DNA of 64,000 bases from JBJHBP01 sp050485645 (GCA_050485645.1 JBJHBT010000007.1:62001-126000); one strand, 5' to 3'. Counted from the stretch's first letter, positions 48,638 to 57,996 are shown. Program-made: numbers and translations. The notes: generated by a model from the letters alone, not told the origin.

Positions 48638-49066
48638 ATGCAGCTATTCGACGACCTTCCATCCGCCATCGTGCTGGTGCTCGCGCTGATCCTGCTGATC
48701 TGGCTGGTGCTGGTGTTTCTGGTCCCGTTCATGATCGAAGGCATTCGCGGTTCCAGCCGTCGCACGCACGAGGAACTGCGTGAAATGAACGAAAAACTGG
48801 ACCGGCTGACGAAACTGCTGGCGGCACAGGCCGCGGCCGCCCGGTCCGGCGCTACGACCGCCACCACGCAGAACACGCCACGACCCGAGGCCGCAGCTGC
48901 ACCGCAGACAGCCACCGAGCGCAAGGGCCGGAGTCCGGGCCGTGCCGATCCACCCGCGACCCGGCGCGAGCCGACCATCTCCGATACGCCGACCGCAGCG
49001 GCCACCAGACGGGAGCCGGCGATCGGTACCCCGCCGCAGGATGCCGGACGCCGCCTGCCCGACTGA
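48638..49066 (+). CDS. Small membrane protein with coiled coil and disordered tail
   Basis: 142 residues. One strong membrane helix (about 9-32) is followed by a short amphipathic coiled coil (EELREMNEKLDRLTKLLAAQ, about 45-64). The rest is a low-complexity Ala/Thr/Pro/Arg tail that repeats ATRREP twice. It could be a membrane-anchored scaffold, but no function can be assigned. It is the first chromosomal gene after the ICE. Confidence 0.6.
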   Translation: MQLFDDLPSAIVLVLALILLIWLVLVFLVPFMIEGIRGSSRRTHEELREMNEKLDRLTKLLAAQAAAARSGATTATTQNTPRPEAAAAPQTATERKGRSPGRADPPATRREPTISDTPTAAATRREPAIGTPPQDAGRRLPD

Positions 49067-49126
49067 GCAGCCGCAGGGCTCGGTCAGCGTAGCGGACAGT
49101 GACGACCGCTGCCGGACCGCTGCCGG

Positions 49127-50092
49127 CTACGCCATGGTGACGAACAGATACACGGTATAGGTCACATAGCCTGCCAGCAGCACGACACCTTCAACGCGCG
49201 TAATCATGCCCGGCCGGTGGGTCACGTAGCCGATCACGAACAGCGACAGGGTCAACGCGCCCATCACCGGCAGGTCGCGCATCATCAGCGACGGCGAGAC
49301 GGCGGCCGGCTGAATCAGGCCGGCGATTCCGACCACCGCCAGCGTATTGAACAGGTTGGAACCGATCACGTTGCCAACCGCCAGATCCGGTTCCCCTTTG
49401 CGCGCCGCCGCCACGGCGGAGGCCAGCTCCGGCAGCGATGTGCCGATCGCGACGATGGTCAGACCGATGACGAGATCGTCGATGCCCAGTCGTTCCGCAA
49501 GCGTCACCGCGCCCCAGACCAGCACCTGGGAGCTGAACAGCAGCAGCACCAGGCCCACTACCAGCCAGACCGTCGCCGCGGGACGTGACATCGAACCCGC
49601 CACCAGCTGCCGTTGCATGTCCACGCCCAGCGCATCGTCGCGATTGCGCAGCGCCTGCCAGATACTCCAGACAATCAGCACGCCGAACAGTACGAGCAGC
49701 AGCACGGCGTCGCCGCGACCCAGGTGACCGTCCCACAGCAACAGCACCGTCAGCACGGTCACACCGGCGAGCACCGGAAGCTCCCTGCGCAGCATCCGCG
49801 AACGCAGCACCACCGGCGCCAGCACGGCACTCAGGCCCAGCACCAGCGCGATATTGATGATATTGGAACCATAGGCGTTGCCAAGCGCCACACCGGGACT
49901 CCCCTGTGATGCAGCCAGCGCGGACACCAGCATTTCCGGCACGGAGGTACCGAAGCCGATCACGAGGATGCCGATCAACAGCGGTGAAACGCGCAGATGC
50001 CCCGCCATTGCCGCCGCGCCGTCGACGAATCGGCTGGCGCTGTAGATCAGGCCGGCGAAACCGACCACCAGGGCAATGACTGCGGGGAACAT
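49127..50092 (-). CDS. CaCA-family calcium/sodium antiporter (YrbG-like)
   Basis: 321 residues, about ten membrane helices. The two inverted alpha-repeats are clear: GFGTSVPEMLVSALAAS with GNAYGSNIINIALVLG (about 47-90), and AIGTSLPELASAVAAA with GNVIGSNLFNTLAVVG (about 215-255). The GTS-PE acidic residues coordinate the cation. It exchanges Na+ or H+ against Ca2+ at the inner membrane. The start is ATG 50092; longer upstream starts lack a membrane signal. Confidence 0.92.
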   Translation of the reverse strand: MFPAVIALVVGFAGLIYSASRFVDGAAAMAGHLRVSPLLIGILVIGFGTSVPEMLVSALAASQGSPGVALGNAYGSNIINIALVLGLSAVLAPVVLRSRMLRRELPVLAGVTVLTVLLLWDGHLGRGDAVLLLVLFGVLIVWSIWQALRNRDDALGVDMQRQLVAGSMSRPAATVWLVVGLVLLLFSSQVLVWGAVTLAERLGIDDLVIGLTIVAIGTSLPELASAVAAARKGEPDLAVGNVIGSNLFNTLAVVGIAGLIQPAAVSPSLMMRDLPVMGALTLSLFVIGYVTHRPGMITRVEGVVLLAGYVTYTVYLFVTMA

Positions 50093-50337
50093 GTATGCCG
50101 GAGCTGCCGTCCAAGCTGTCGGAAAGATGCAGGGTCGGGGGCGTCGTTGTTGAGCCGACCGCTGACAGGCGAAACTATGTCGGCTTATAGGGTCGAGTAC
50201 AAGCGCTGTGACAGCCGCTCGGACACCAGGAGTCGGCGACAATCCGGTGTGCAATAATGCGCCGGTCACGCACACTGGGGGGAGCCGCTTCAGGCATCCA
50301 GCGCGCTGTATCCACGGGATTTGGCCAAGGAACTGAC

Positions 50338-51240
50338 GTGAACACAAAAACACAACGACTCGTTAGGGGACTGGCGGCTGCCGCCACTGCAATCACCATG
50401 CTGGCCACGGCCGTCACCACCACGGCACAGGACCAGGACCAGGACCAGGACCTTGTGGCGCGCGGCGATTATCTGGTCAACGGCATCGCCGCCTGCGGCA
50501 ACTGTCACACGCCACGCAACCCGGAAGGACGTTTCGAGTTTCTCGAGGGCATGCATCTGGCAGGCGGCTACGTGATCGAGGAACCGGAGTTTCGCGCCTA
50601 CGCGCCCAACATCACGCAGGATCCGGAAACCGGCATCGGCGACTGGACAGACGAGCAGATCAGTCTCGCCATCCGCGAAGGCCGACATCCGGATGGCCGC
50701 ACCCTGGGACCGCCGATGGCCTTCCCGTTCTACCGTGGCATCTCCGACAACGACCTGGCGGCCATTGTTGCCTACCTGCGCACGGTGCCACCGGTTCGCA
50801 ATGAGGTGCCGCGTACCGAATACCGCATTCCGCTGCCGCCCGAGTGGGGGCCGCCGATCGCCAGCGTGCCCGATGTGCCGCGCGACGACATCGTCGCCTA
50901 TGGCGCCTACCTGGCTGGACCGATCGGCCATTGCACCGACTGCCATACACCGCTGGTGGAAGGTCAGCACGACATGAGTCGCATCGGTATGGGCGGCGGC
51001 GTGTTTCCGCGTCCGTTCAACGCCAACTGGGCCGCCGTGGCGCGCAACATCACGCCGCATCCTCAGCTGGGCATAGGCAACTGGACCGACGCACAGATCA
51101 GACGCGCCATCGTCGAAGGTGTTCGCCCGGACGGTTCCGTGATGACACCCTTCATGGCGTATCCCATGTATGCGCGCATGACGGACGAAGACCTGGACGC
51201 AATCATCGCCTACCTGCGCAGCCTGACGCCCCTGCCCTGA
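50338..51240 (+). CDS. Exported di-haem cytochrome c
   Basis: 300 residues with a signal peptide (about 1-32, ending TTAQ). There are two cytochrome c domains, with haem sites CGNCH (about 58-62) and CTDCH (about 202-206). Each is followed by the NITQDPETGIGDWTD or NITPHPQLGIGNWTD type sequence and a distal Met. This matches cytochrome subunits of membrane alcohol/aldehyde dehydrogenases, so it may accept electrons from the PQQ dehydrogenase at 60.8 kb. The GTG start at 50338 has AAGGA upstream. A repeat of GACCAG codes for the acidic QDQDQDQD just after the signal. Confidence 0.88.
   Translation: MNTKTQRLVRGLAAAATAITMLATAVTTTAQDQDQDQDLVARGDYLVNGIAACGNCHTPRNPEGRFEFLEGMHLAGGYVIEEPEFRAYAPNITQDPETGIGDWTDEQISLAIREGRHPDGRTLGPPMAFPFYRGISDNDLAAIVAYLRTVPPVRNEVPRTEYRIPLPPEWGPPIASVPDVPRDDIVAYGAYLAGPIGHCTDCHTPLVEGQHDMSRIGMGGGVFPRPFNANWAAVARNITPHPQLGIGNWTDAQIRRAIVEGVRPDGSVMTPFMAYPMYARMTDEDLDAIIAYLRSLTPLP
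50431..50452 (+). repeat. GACCAG hexamer microsatellite
   Basis: Three full and one partial in-frame copies of GACCAG code for Gln-Asp repeats at the mature N-terminus of the cytochrome. Length changes would keep the frame. Confidence 0.85.
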
Positions 51241-51458
51241 TCCGGCCACACCGGCCACGGGACCCGCACCCGGCCCGAAACCCGCCCCGACCGCGCCCCG
51301 CTCACGCCGCCGTCGGGGCGGGATGAAGCGAGGCGGACAGGCCCCGATCGCAAAACGGCGGGCACCGGTCTTGCCGATGCCCGCCGTTGCTGTCGAGCAG
51401 AGTACCCTGAAACGCGATGGACACGGCCACGCGGCCGTAGTCTATAATTGCGCCCCGT

Positions 51459-51535
<77 letters not shown>

Positions 51536-51542
51536 GTTTCCG

Positions 51543-51899
51543 CTACCAGCGACCGCCACCACCACCGTAGCCGCCGCCACCACCGCCGCCGCCACCGCGA
51601 CGTGCACCACCGCCACCGCCGCCGTAGCCACCGCCGCCACCGGGGCGCTTCTGCTGAGGCTTGGCTTCGTTGACCGTCATCGGACGACCGTCATAGTCGG
51701 TACCGTTCAGTCTGTCGATGGCTGCCTGTGCTTCGGAGTCGGTGGCCATTTCGACAAAACCGAATCCCTTGCTGCGACCGGTGTCCCGATCGGTGATCAG
51801 CTTGGCTGATTCAACAGTGCCGAACTCGGCAAACTTCTGCGACAGTCCATCTTCGGTAACGGAATATGGCAGGTTGCCGACGTATAGTTTTCTGCCCAT
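51543..51899 (-). CDS. Glycine-rich RNA-binding protein (single RRM)
   Basis: 118 residues. RNP2 is KLYVGNLPYS (4-13) and RNP1 is KGFGFVEM (about 44-51) in one RRM of about 80 residues. A tail of Gly/Tyr/Arg repeats follows (about 88-117). Such proteins bind RNA and are often cold-induced. The start at ATG 51899 has AGGAGG seven bases upstream. It converges on tRNA-Met with only seven bases between them. Confidence 0.92.
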   Translation of the reverse strand: MGRKLYVGNLPYSVTEDGLSQKFAEFGTVESAKLITDRDTGRSKGFGFVEMATDSEAQAAIDRLNGTDYDGRPMTVNEAKPQQKRPGGGGGYGGGGGGARRGGGGGGGGGYGGGGGRW

Positions 51900-52067
51900 T
51901 TGTATCCTCCTCAAGGGGTAAAGAAACCGATTAGGAGGTAGGGGCAGAATGCCCGTAGACTCGCTAGAACGGTTGTAAAGGCCAAAAGATTGTAGCCTAG
52001 GAAAGTTCGGTACGCACCAGCCCCGATCCTGCCCCGTATGGCCAGTAATTCCATGGCGCAGGACAAC

Positions 52068-52901
52068 CTACCGGCGGGGCACCAGCCGGATCTCGAAAAG
52101 GCGCGGCCAGAGCTTGCCGGTCACGAACAGCCGGTTGGTCCGGGCGTCCCAGGCAATACCATTGAGTACATCGACGCGGGCACGCTCCTGCTCGGACAGA
52201 AGCCCGCGCATGTCCACACGGCCGGTGACCCGTCCGGTCTGCGGATCGATGATGACGATCTCGTCGCTTTGCCAGATGTTCGCGTAGACCTCGCCCTCGA
52301 TCATCACCAGTTCGTTGATGTTTTCCACCGGAGCACCGCTGTCGGTCACGGTGACGCGGTGCAGTTCCTCGAAAGTCTCCGGATCCAGAAAACGCAGTTC
52401 CGGCGTGCCGTCGCTCATGATCAGCCGGCTGCCATCATTGGCAAGCCCCCAGCCCTCGCCCGGATAGCTGAAGGTGCCGATCAGCTCAAAGCTGTCGATG
52501 TCGTAGATGAAGCCGGTGTTCTCCTGCCAGGTGAGCTGTATCAGGCGATCACCGAAGTCGGTCAGCCCCTCGCCGAAGTAGCGTGGCTGCAGTCTGCGCA
52601 GGCGCACGACCTCGCCGGTTTCGGGGCGTACGAGGCGCAGATCGGACTGCCCGTACAGGCCGGTGCTCTCGTAGAAGTATCCATCCCGAAACAGCAGCCC
52701 CTGTGTGAATGCGCGCGGATCGTGCGGAAACTCGTTCACCACCTCGTAGTCGAACCAGGTCGGTGCATGATCGCTGGCGCCGGCCGGCTCGCCACGACAT
52801 CCGGCGAGTGCGGCCACGAACAGCAGCAGCACCGCCGCGCGCGACGCCGACCACGATCGGATGGGCCGCCTACAGCCACTGCATGCCGCAGGACGCGACA
52901 C
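52068..52901 (-). CDS. Glutaminyl-peptide cyclotransferase (beta-propeller type), lipoprotein
   Basis: 277 residues. The start is taken as GTG 52901, four bases after the stop of the dehydrogenase gene; no closer ATG is in frame. The signal ends in the lipobox LAGC (about 33-36). The mature protein has the hallmark FTQGLLFRDGYFYESTGLYG (about 62-81), then EGWGLANDGSRLIMSDGT and NELVMIEGEVYANIWQSDE, typical of the plant/bacterial five-bladed QC family. It converts N-terminal Gln to pyroglutamate outside the cytoplasm. The exact start is uncertain. Confidence 0.82.
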   Translation of the reverse strand: MSRPAACSGCRRPIRSWSASRAAVLLLFVAALAGCRGEPAGASDHAPTWFDYEVVNEFPHDPRAFTQGLLFRDGYFYESTGLYGQSDLRLVRPETGEVVRLRRLQPRYFGEGLTDFGDRLIQLTWQENTGFIYDIDSFELIGTFSYPGEGWGLANDGSRLIMSDGTPELRFLDPETFEELHRVTVTDSGAPVENINELVMIEGEVYANIWQSDEIVIIDPQTGRVTGRVDMRGLLSEQERARVDVLNGIAWDARTNRLFVTGKLWPRLFEIRLVPRR

Positions 52902-52905
52902 GGCG

Positions 52906-53790
52906 TCAGTCTTCGATACCGCTGGCACGTGCCTGGTCGCGCGCGACGACGGCCCAGTCCATCTCGCCTTCGCCATGCGCGATGGCGCCGAGCAGCCGGT
53001 CACGATAGACATTCATACTGGGCAGCGGCACATTCGCCACTTCTCCGGCCGCCAGCATCAGCCGCGTGTCTTTGAGGCCCAGTGCGGTGGTGAATCCCAC
53101 CTGGTCGTAACTCTGCTTCGCGATGATCGCACCGTACACCTTGTAGGCGGGCGCCGAAAACAGCCCTTCGGTCATCACTTCGTAGAACGACTGCGGGTCC
53201 ACGCCGAACTTGCGCACCAGCGCAAACCCCTCGCCCATGGCTTCGATGGCACAACCCAGCACCATGTTGTTGGCCAGCTTCACAGCCGCGGCGCCTGCGG
53301 GGTTGGTGCCGCCATCGAAGGTACGCCGGCCGATGTCCAGGAACAGCGGCTCCAGCTTTTTCACCGTTTCGCGTGGACCGGCCGGCACGATGCCCAGCTG
53401 ACCCGAGGCGGCCGCCTCGGGTCGTCCCAGCACGGGTGCCGCCACCAGCACCTGACCGGCCTCACCGTGCAGCTTCGCCAGACGATCCAGGATCGACACA
53501 CCGTGCGTACCCATCGGCACATACGGCGCACCCGCCGGCAGCGAGGCAATGACGCCGTCGGGCATGGTGGACAGCAGTTCCAGCGACTCGTCGTCGGCGA
53601 GCATGCTCAGGACCACGTCACGGTCGCGGCAGGCGCCGGCCACGTCATCGGCCACCCGCGCGCCCTGCTGTTCGAGTTCCGCCGCCTTGGAACGGGTGCG
53701 GTTGTAGACGATCAGATCGTGCCCGGCATCCAGCACGCGGCCCGCCATCGCCTGACCCATGCGGCCAAGCCCGAGAAATCCGACTTTCAT
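52906..53790 (-). CDS. 3-hydroxyisobutyrate dehydrogenase-family NAD(P)-dependent oxidoreductase
   Basis: 294 residues. The Rossmann motif is GFLGLGRMGQAMA (4-16), the substrate loop is VLGRPEAAASGQLGIVPAGP (about 119-138), and the catalytic Lys is in AAAVKLANNMVLG (about 166-178). The family reduces or oxidises beta-hydroxyacids. The canonical DAPVSGG-type loop is changed to APVLGRP, so the substrate may differ from 3-hydroxyisobutyrate. ATG 53790 follows AAGGAG. It lies 29 bases after the EboE-like gene and is probably cotranscribed with it and with the cyclotransferase. Confidence 0.9.
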   Translation of the reverse strand: MKVGFLGLGRMGQAMAGRVLDAGHDLIVYNRTRSKAAELEQQGARVADDVAGACRDRDVVLSMLADDESLELLSTMPDGVIASLPAGAPYVPMGTHGVSILDRLAKLHGEAGQVLVAAPVLGRPEAAASGQLGIVPAGPRETVKKLEPLFLDIGRRTFDGGTNPAGAAAVKLANNMVLGCAIEAMGEGFALVRKFGVDPQSFYEVMTEGLFSAPAYKVYGAIIAKQSYDQVGFTTALGLKDTRLMLAAGEVANVPLPSMNVYRDRLLGAIAHGEGEMDWAVVARDQARASGIED

Positions 53791-53819
53791 CTTTGCTCCT
53801 TGGAAGTCATCGCCGCGGT

Positions 53820-55022
53820 TCACGGCTGCAGCAGCTGAGCCTTGACCCATTCGATCTCGCGTACGACGTAGTCCACGATATCGCCGGTTTTCAGATGATC
53901 GGGCAACACGTCCCACGTGTAGGTCTCGATCTCCAGATGCGGCGACAGCCTGTTGCTGCGGTGAAAGGCCAGCGCATCCTCGATGGCGAACCGTGTGGTC
54001 TTGAATTCGCCAAGGTCTTCGAGGAACACCGGCACGTGGAAGTGGGTGCGCCACTCGCGCGGACCCGGGTCACGATCCCAGGCCGCAAACGCGTCTTCCA
54101 GGTTCAGGTAACGCGTCAGCTGGCCGTTGCGTCGTTCCACGGTCTGCGTCAGATAGACCGTGTCGGCGTACTGCCGCAGCGCGTCGACGATCGGCTGCGT
54201 GACTTCCGGCACGCGCACGGCGGCCGCTTCCTGGAGCTTGATCACCGGCACGCCGGCATCGGCCAGCAGCCGCAGGCTGGCGCCGATATCTTCGTATTCG
54301 ACCGCCTGATGGCAGATGTCATACACCATCCCCAGATGTTTGCGCAGCGCCTGTTCCGCGGCACTGGCGGAAAGCCCGGTCTGCTTCGCCAGCGATGCCA
54401 CCGCCGCGGCGGCGTAGAGATGATCCTTGAAATAGGCGATGGCCTCATCGGTGGTTTCCAGAAAGCAGGCCGGCTCAGGTTCCAGCGCCAGCGTCACCGT
54501 GCGGCCGGTACGCTGTTCCAGCCCGACCAGATGCGCGACCACACCGATCACCTGGCGGGTATACGCCGCCACGACATCGTCGCCGGTGACGCGCGGCTTG
54601 AACCCCAGCGGCGGGCTCTGGATCGACGGATTGATATCCTCGCGGGCCATTTCCGCGAGAATGTCCGCCACCTGCATCGTGTACTGCGCGCGCTGATCGC
54701 TGCGCCAGTCGGGTTCGTACACCTGCTCCTTCACCATCTGGCCCTTGAACGGCCCGTACGGAAAGGCATTGACCGTGTACAGGTACATGTCGTTATCGTC
54801 GAGAAACGACTTCAGCCTGGCGCGCTCCTGCGCATCGTCGGTGAGTACCTGAGCGGAGGCGGCGGACAATCGCAGCGACACGCCGAACGGCTGGTCCGGC
54901 GCCACGCGCGCCTTCACCTGCGGCACGAAGGTGGTGAGACTCTTCCACATCAGCGGCCAGGTATCACCCGGATGGACCAGCGTGGAGTAAGTGAGATGGC
55001 CGAGACCCTGGCCCAGATCCAT
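53820..55022 (-). CDS. EboE-like TIM-barrel protein (metabolite traffic protein EboE)
   Basis: 400 residues. The opening GHLTYSTLVHPGDTWPLMWK and the segments FGVSLRLSAASAQVL and MYLYTVNAFPYGPF match EboE of the eboABCDEF cluster. The later parts GRTVTLALEPEPACFLETT and VYDICHQAVEY fit the sugar-phosphate-isomerase TIM barrel, with metal ligands expected at Glu/Asp/His on those strands. Ebo proteins move or process prenylated metabolites in cyanobacteria and pseudomonads. No other ebo gene is visible here. Confidence 0.8.
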   Translation of the reverse strand: MDLGQGLGHLTYSTLVHPGDTWPLMWKSLTTFVPQVKARVAPDQPFGVSLRLSAASAQVLTDDAQERARLKSFLDDNDMYLYTVNAFPYGPFKGQMVKEQVYEPDWRSDQRAQYTMQVADILAEMAREDINPSIQSPPLGFKPRVTGDDVVAAYTRQVIGVVAHLVGLEQRTGRTVTLALEPEPACFLETTDEAIAYFKDHLYAAAAVASLAKQTGLSASAAEQALRKHLGMVYDICHQAVEYEDIGASLRLLADAGVPVIKLQEAAAVRVPEVTQPIVDALRQYADTVYLTQTVERRNGQLTRYLNLEDAFAAWDRDPGPREWRTHFHVPVFLEDLGEFKTTRFAIEDALAFHRSNRLSPHLEIETYTWDVLPDHLKTGDIVDYVVREIEWVKAQLLQP

Positions 55023-55176
55023 AGTATTCCCCTCAGTTCAGCTCAGGCTGCGGCGGCGCATGCCGGGTCGGGCATTGTAGCCCCGATGGTGGGGCCAGTT
55101 GAAACCGCCGCCCGGCCCGGCCATGCCACCAACGCCACCGAAGCGGCCAACGCGGCACAGCACTCCAGGACGTGAA

Positions 55177-56166
55177 TCAGATACGGATCACCACCTTGCC
55201 GAAATGCCGCGCCGCCTTGAGAAAGGCGTAAGCCTCCGGCGCGGCGTCGAAATTAAACACGCGGTCGACCACCGGCACCATGCGATTCACGGCAACCGCC
55301 CGCGCCAGCGCCACCAGATGCTCGCGATGGCCGACGAAAATCCCGCGCAGGGTCGCGCGCTTCAGCATCAGCGGATAGGGCGCGAGGTCGCCTTCGGATC
55401 GGGTCAGCACGCCGATCAGACTGATCTCGCCGCCGGGTCCGATGGCCTGGTACGACTTCGGCAGGGTTGCCGGCGCCGCCACCTCCACCAGATGGTCCAC
55501 ACCCCGGCCGCCGGTGAGCTCCAGCACCGCCTGCTCCCAGTCCGGCGTGCGCGTGTAGTTGACGGTGTCATCCGCGCCCAGCTGCCTGGCGCGTTCCAGC
55601 TTCCCGTCGCTGGACGACGTGATGATCACCCGCGCACCTGCCAGTTTTGCCAGCTGCAGGGCGAACAGCGACACGCCGCCGGTGCCCAGCGTCAGCACCG
55701 TTTCGCCCGGTTTCAGCGGCCTGCCCTCGAACAGCGCGTTCCAGGCCGTGACACCGGCGCAGGGCAGCGTAGCGGCCGTCTCGAAATCCAGATGATCAGG
55801 CATCTTCACCAGACCGTCGGCCGCGAACGCCGCGTATTCACGCAGCACACCGTCCAGCGGTGAACCCAGCGCGTCGTGGTCGGCCCCCTGTGTGAAGGTC
55901 GCCACCACCCGATCGCCGGCAGCGAACGAGGTCACGTCCGGCCCCACATCGACCACTTCACCGGCGCCATCGGACAGCGGTACGGTGTCACGCGCCACCG
56001 GCCCGCCGATGTACTTGCCGTTGAGAATTGCCAGATCACGAAAATTCAGCGACGCCGCCCGCAGGCGCACCAGCACTTCACCGGCACCCGGCACCGGTGG
56101 CTCACGGGTGACCCGGTGCAGTGCCTGCGGGCCGGTCCTGCCCTGTTGTAATTCATATGCCTGCAT
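55177..56166 (-). CDS. Quinone-type MDR NAD(P)-dependent oxidoreductase
   Basis: 329 residues of the medium-chain dehydrogenase fold. The N-terminal catalytic domain has SLNFRDLAILNGKYIGG and VPLSDGAGEVVDVGPDVTSF. The Rossmann part has VLTLGTGGVSLFALQLAKLA (about 163-182). It lacks the structural-zinc cysteine cluster, so it belongs to the zinc-free quinone reductase / alcohol dehydrogenase COG0604 type. ATG 56166. It is separate from the EboE-like unit (154-base gap) and divergent from the 56239 gene. Confidence 0.9.
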   Translation of the reverse strand: MQAYELQQGRTGPQALHRVTREPPVPGAGEVLVRLRAASLNFRDLAILNGKYIGGPVARDTVPLSDGAGEVVDVGPDVTSFAAGDRVVATFTQGADHDALGSPLDGVLREYAAFAADGLVKMPDHLDFETAATLPCAGVTAWNALFEGRPLKPGETVLTLGTGGVSLFALQLAKLAGARVIITSSSDGKLERARQLGADDTVNYTRTPDWEQAVLELTGGRGVDHLVEVAAPATLPKSYQAIGPGGEISLIGVLTRSEGDLAPYPLMLKRATLRGIFVGHREHLVALARAVAVNRMVPVVDRVFNFDAAPEAYAFLKAARHFGKVVIRI

Positions 56167-56238
56167 CGCCGCTGCTCCCGTGTTATCGGAATTGCGGTAG
56201 AGTAGCTGACCCGCGCAGCGAATGGAGCACACACAGCG

Positions 56239-56565
56239 ATGGCCGACAAGGCGCTGGTGATCCCCGCCTCGTTCAGAGTCGGTAGTCAGTTTCCCGACCA
56301 TCTGCCGCTTGCCGACGGTTCGCTGAAGCCGTTGTCCGAGTGCTCGCGAGCGGAAGTCGCCGAAGCGGTCGATGAACTGAAATCGGCCGCCATGCGCAGC
56401 CGCGAACGACTCGACGAAGCCTATGCCGACCACATCCAGGACATCGAAATGCTCGCGCGGATCAGCGCCTATCTGACGCGATTCGAACAATGGCGGGCGC
56501 TGCGCGAAGGCGGTACCGTGCGCGAGACGCTGTGGCATCTTCAGGAAGACGACCATGGTCGATGA
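56239..56565 (+). CDS. Conserved hypothetical protein
   Basis: 108 residues, mostly helical. The N-terminal part has FRVGSQFPDHLPLADGSLKP and the middle has EVAEAVDELKSAAMRSRERL. No signal, membrane segment or catalytic motif is visible. It is divergent from the oxidoreductase gene. Two hairpins follow (56592-56614, and GGCGG / CCGCC just after with a T-tract near 56642), the second a likely terminator. Confidence 0.6.
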   Translation: MADKALVIPASFRVGSQFPDHLPLADGSLKPLSECSRAEVAEAVDELKSAAMRSRERLDEAYADHIQDIEMLARISAYLTRFEQWRALREGGTVRETLWHLQEDDHGR

Positions 56566-56591
56566 ACCACTCCGCTGACCCGGGATGAATC

Positions 56592-56647
56592 CACTCACCG
56601 CCTGCCGGTGAGTGCTGGTCGGCGGCTCACCGCCTCAGGCCCTTTTT
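56592..56647 (+). terminator. Probable terminator region after the 56239 gene
   Basis: A perfect 9-bp hairpin (CACTCACCG / CGGTGAGTG, 56592-56614) and a second GGCGG / CCGCC hairpin about 10 bases later, followed by CAGGCCCTTTTTC. Confidence 0.55.
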
Positions 56648-56816
56648 CGGTGCGTATCCCGGCCGGCACCGCACCGCCGATGTGCAACCGCCTGGTCCGG
56701 ACTGCGATCCACGCGCCACGAACAGCGCCACGGCCGGTAACCGTGCCGTCATCCACCGCCGGCACACTTCTTGCTCTACCTCGGACGTAGCTGAGCTAAC
56801 GGACAACGACTGACCC

Positions 56817-57719
56817 ATGCGCCTGAACACGACACGCGGGCTGGCTGTGTTTTGTATTGCCGCCCGACACATGAGCTTCAAGTCGGCGGCCGAGCAGCTG
56901 TACATCACGCCGTCTGCCGTCAGCCACCAGATCAAGGCGCTGGAAGAGCAGCTCGGCACGAGCCTGTTCGAGCGCCGCACACGCGCCGTCGCGCTGACAC
57001 CCACAGGGTCGCAGCTGTTCACGCGCGTCGATCCGTTGCTGCGAGAACTGGAACGCGCAACGGCCAATTTCACGGGCACGGCCCGCCGCAGGGTGCTGAG
57101 ACTCACGCTGCTGCCGTTTTTCGCCAGCGAGATGTTCATTCCCTGCATGGACCGATTCCCGCACAGTCATATGTCGATAGACCTGCGCCTGGATGACAAC
57201 GATGCGCGCGAGTCCGTGCATCTCACGTCTGCGGATGCCGCGATTCCGCTGTTGAGCTCGCCACCAACGGACGTCTGTGCGCACCCGCTGTTTCCGCTGC
57301 GGCTGGTCCCCGCGTGCGCACCGTCACTGGCGCAGCGCTGCATGCCGATGGGCCGCAACGCCCTGCTGCACGAAACCCTGATCGTGCACAAATCACGCCC
57401 CAACGCATGGAACGACTGGCTGACTGCGGAGGGCTTCGAACACGCCGACGACACGCGCACGATCTACCTGGACAGCATGTACGCCGTCGCCCGCGCTGCC
57501 GAACGCGGCCTTGGCATTGCTCTGGTACCGGTACCACTCAGCAACGCATGGTTCCGCAGCAAGGCGCTGGTGCAGCTGTTCGAACCGGAACTTGAAACCG
57601 GCGACTGCTACTACTTCGTCTGCCGCCGGAGCGACGAGCACGACCGGGACATCAGTGCGCTGCGAAACTGGGTCATCGCCACCTTTGGCGTAGATGCAAT
57701 CAACTCATGCGTCGCATAG
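56817..57719 (+). CDS. LysR-type regulator, GcvA-like
   Basis: 300 residues. The HTH part is RGLAVFCIAARHMSFKSAAE, then TPSAVSHQIKALEEQLGTSL. The effector domain (about 90-295) has the AVARAAERGLGIALVPVPL signature of the GcvA/AmpR subgroup. It may control the neighbouring FKBP-thioesterase-oxygenase-PQQ dehydrogenase genes, which point the same way. The ATG follows a weak ribosome binding site. Confidence 0.9.
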   Translation: MRLNTTRGLAVFCIAARHMSFKSAAEQLYITPSAVSHQIKALEEQLGTSLFERRTRAVALTPTGSQLFTRVDPLLRELERATANFTGTARRRVLRLTLLPFFASEMFIPCMDRFPHSHMSIDLRLDDNDARESVHLTSADAAIPLLSSPPTDVCAHPLFPLRLVPACAPSLAQRCMPMGRNALLHETLIVHKSRPNAWNDWLTAEGFEHADDTRTIYLDSMYAVARAAERGLGIALVPVPLSNAWFRSKALVQLFEPELETGDCYYFVCRRSDEHDRDISALRNWVIATFGVDAINSCVA

Positions 57720-57782
57720 GAATAATTCGTTTGTCGCCGCATACACCGGCGGGTAACTTGTGAACCGTGCTCGTAGACGTCA

Positions 57783-57800
57783 TCACACAAGGAGGTGTGA
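57783..57800 (+). promoter_or_regulatory. Hairpin with ribosome binding site in its loop
   Basis: TCACAC / GTGTGA arms (57783-57788, 57795-57800) present AAGGAG in the six-base loop, directly before ATG 57802. The arms could expose or hide the site depending on folding. Confidence 0.5.
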
Positions 57801-57801
57801 C

Positions 57802-57996
57802 ATGCTGTCAGGGAACAGGACAGATGCCGGAATGAAACGTCCGGCCGCCATCGCCACGAAGTCCGGCTCCGCGGATACTCGAGCCGCAACCGGCACGACA
57901 GTGAATAACCCCGGAATCCGGCGGTATCGCGACAACGCATGGCCGTTGTCCTCGAACGACGCACGCGGCTGGAGGTCCGCCCTGCTCGGACTCTGA
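57802..57996 (+). CDS. Putative small protein (64 residues)
   Basis: It begins with ATG 57802 behind a very strong AAGGAGG site. The product is hydrophilic, with MKRPAAIATKSGSADTRAAT near the start and a C-terminus NAWPLSSNDARGWRSALLGL. No known family is recognised. It lies between the LysR gene and a terminator (58091-58124), so a separate short transcript is likely. It could be a regulatory peptide, a modified peptide precursor or a leader. Coding status is uncertain because only the ribosome binding site and terminator support it. Confidence 0.45.
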   Translation: MLSGNRTDAGMKRPAAIATKSGSADTRAATGTTVNNPGIRRYRDNAWPLSSNDARGWRSALLGL

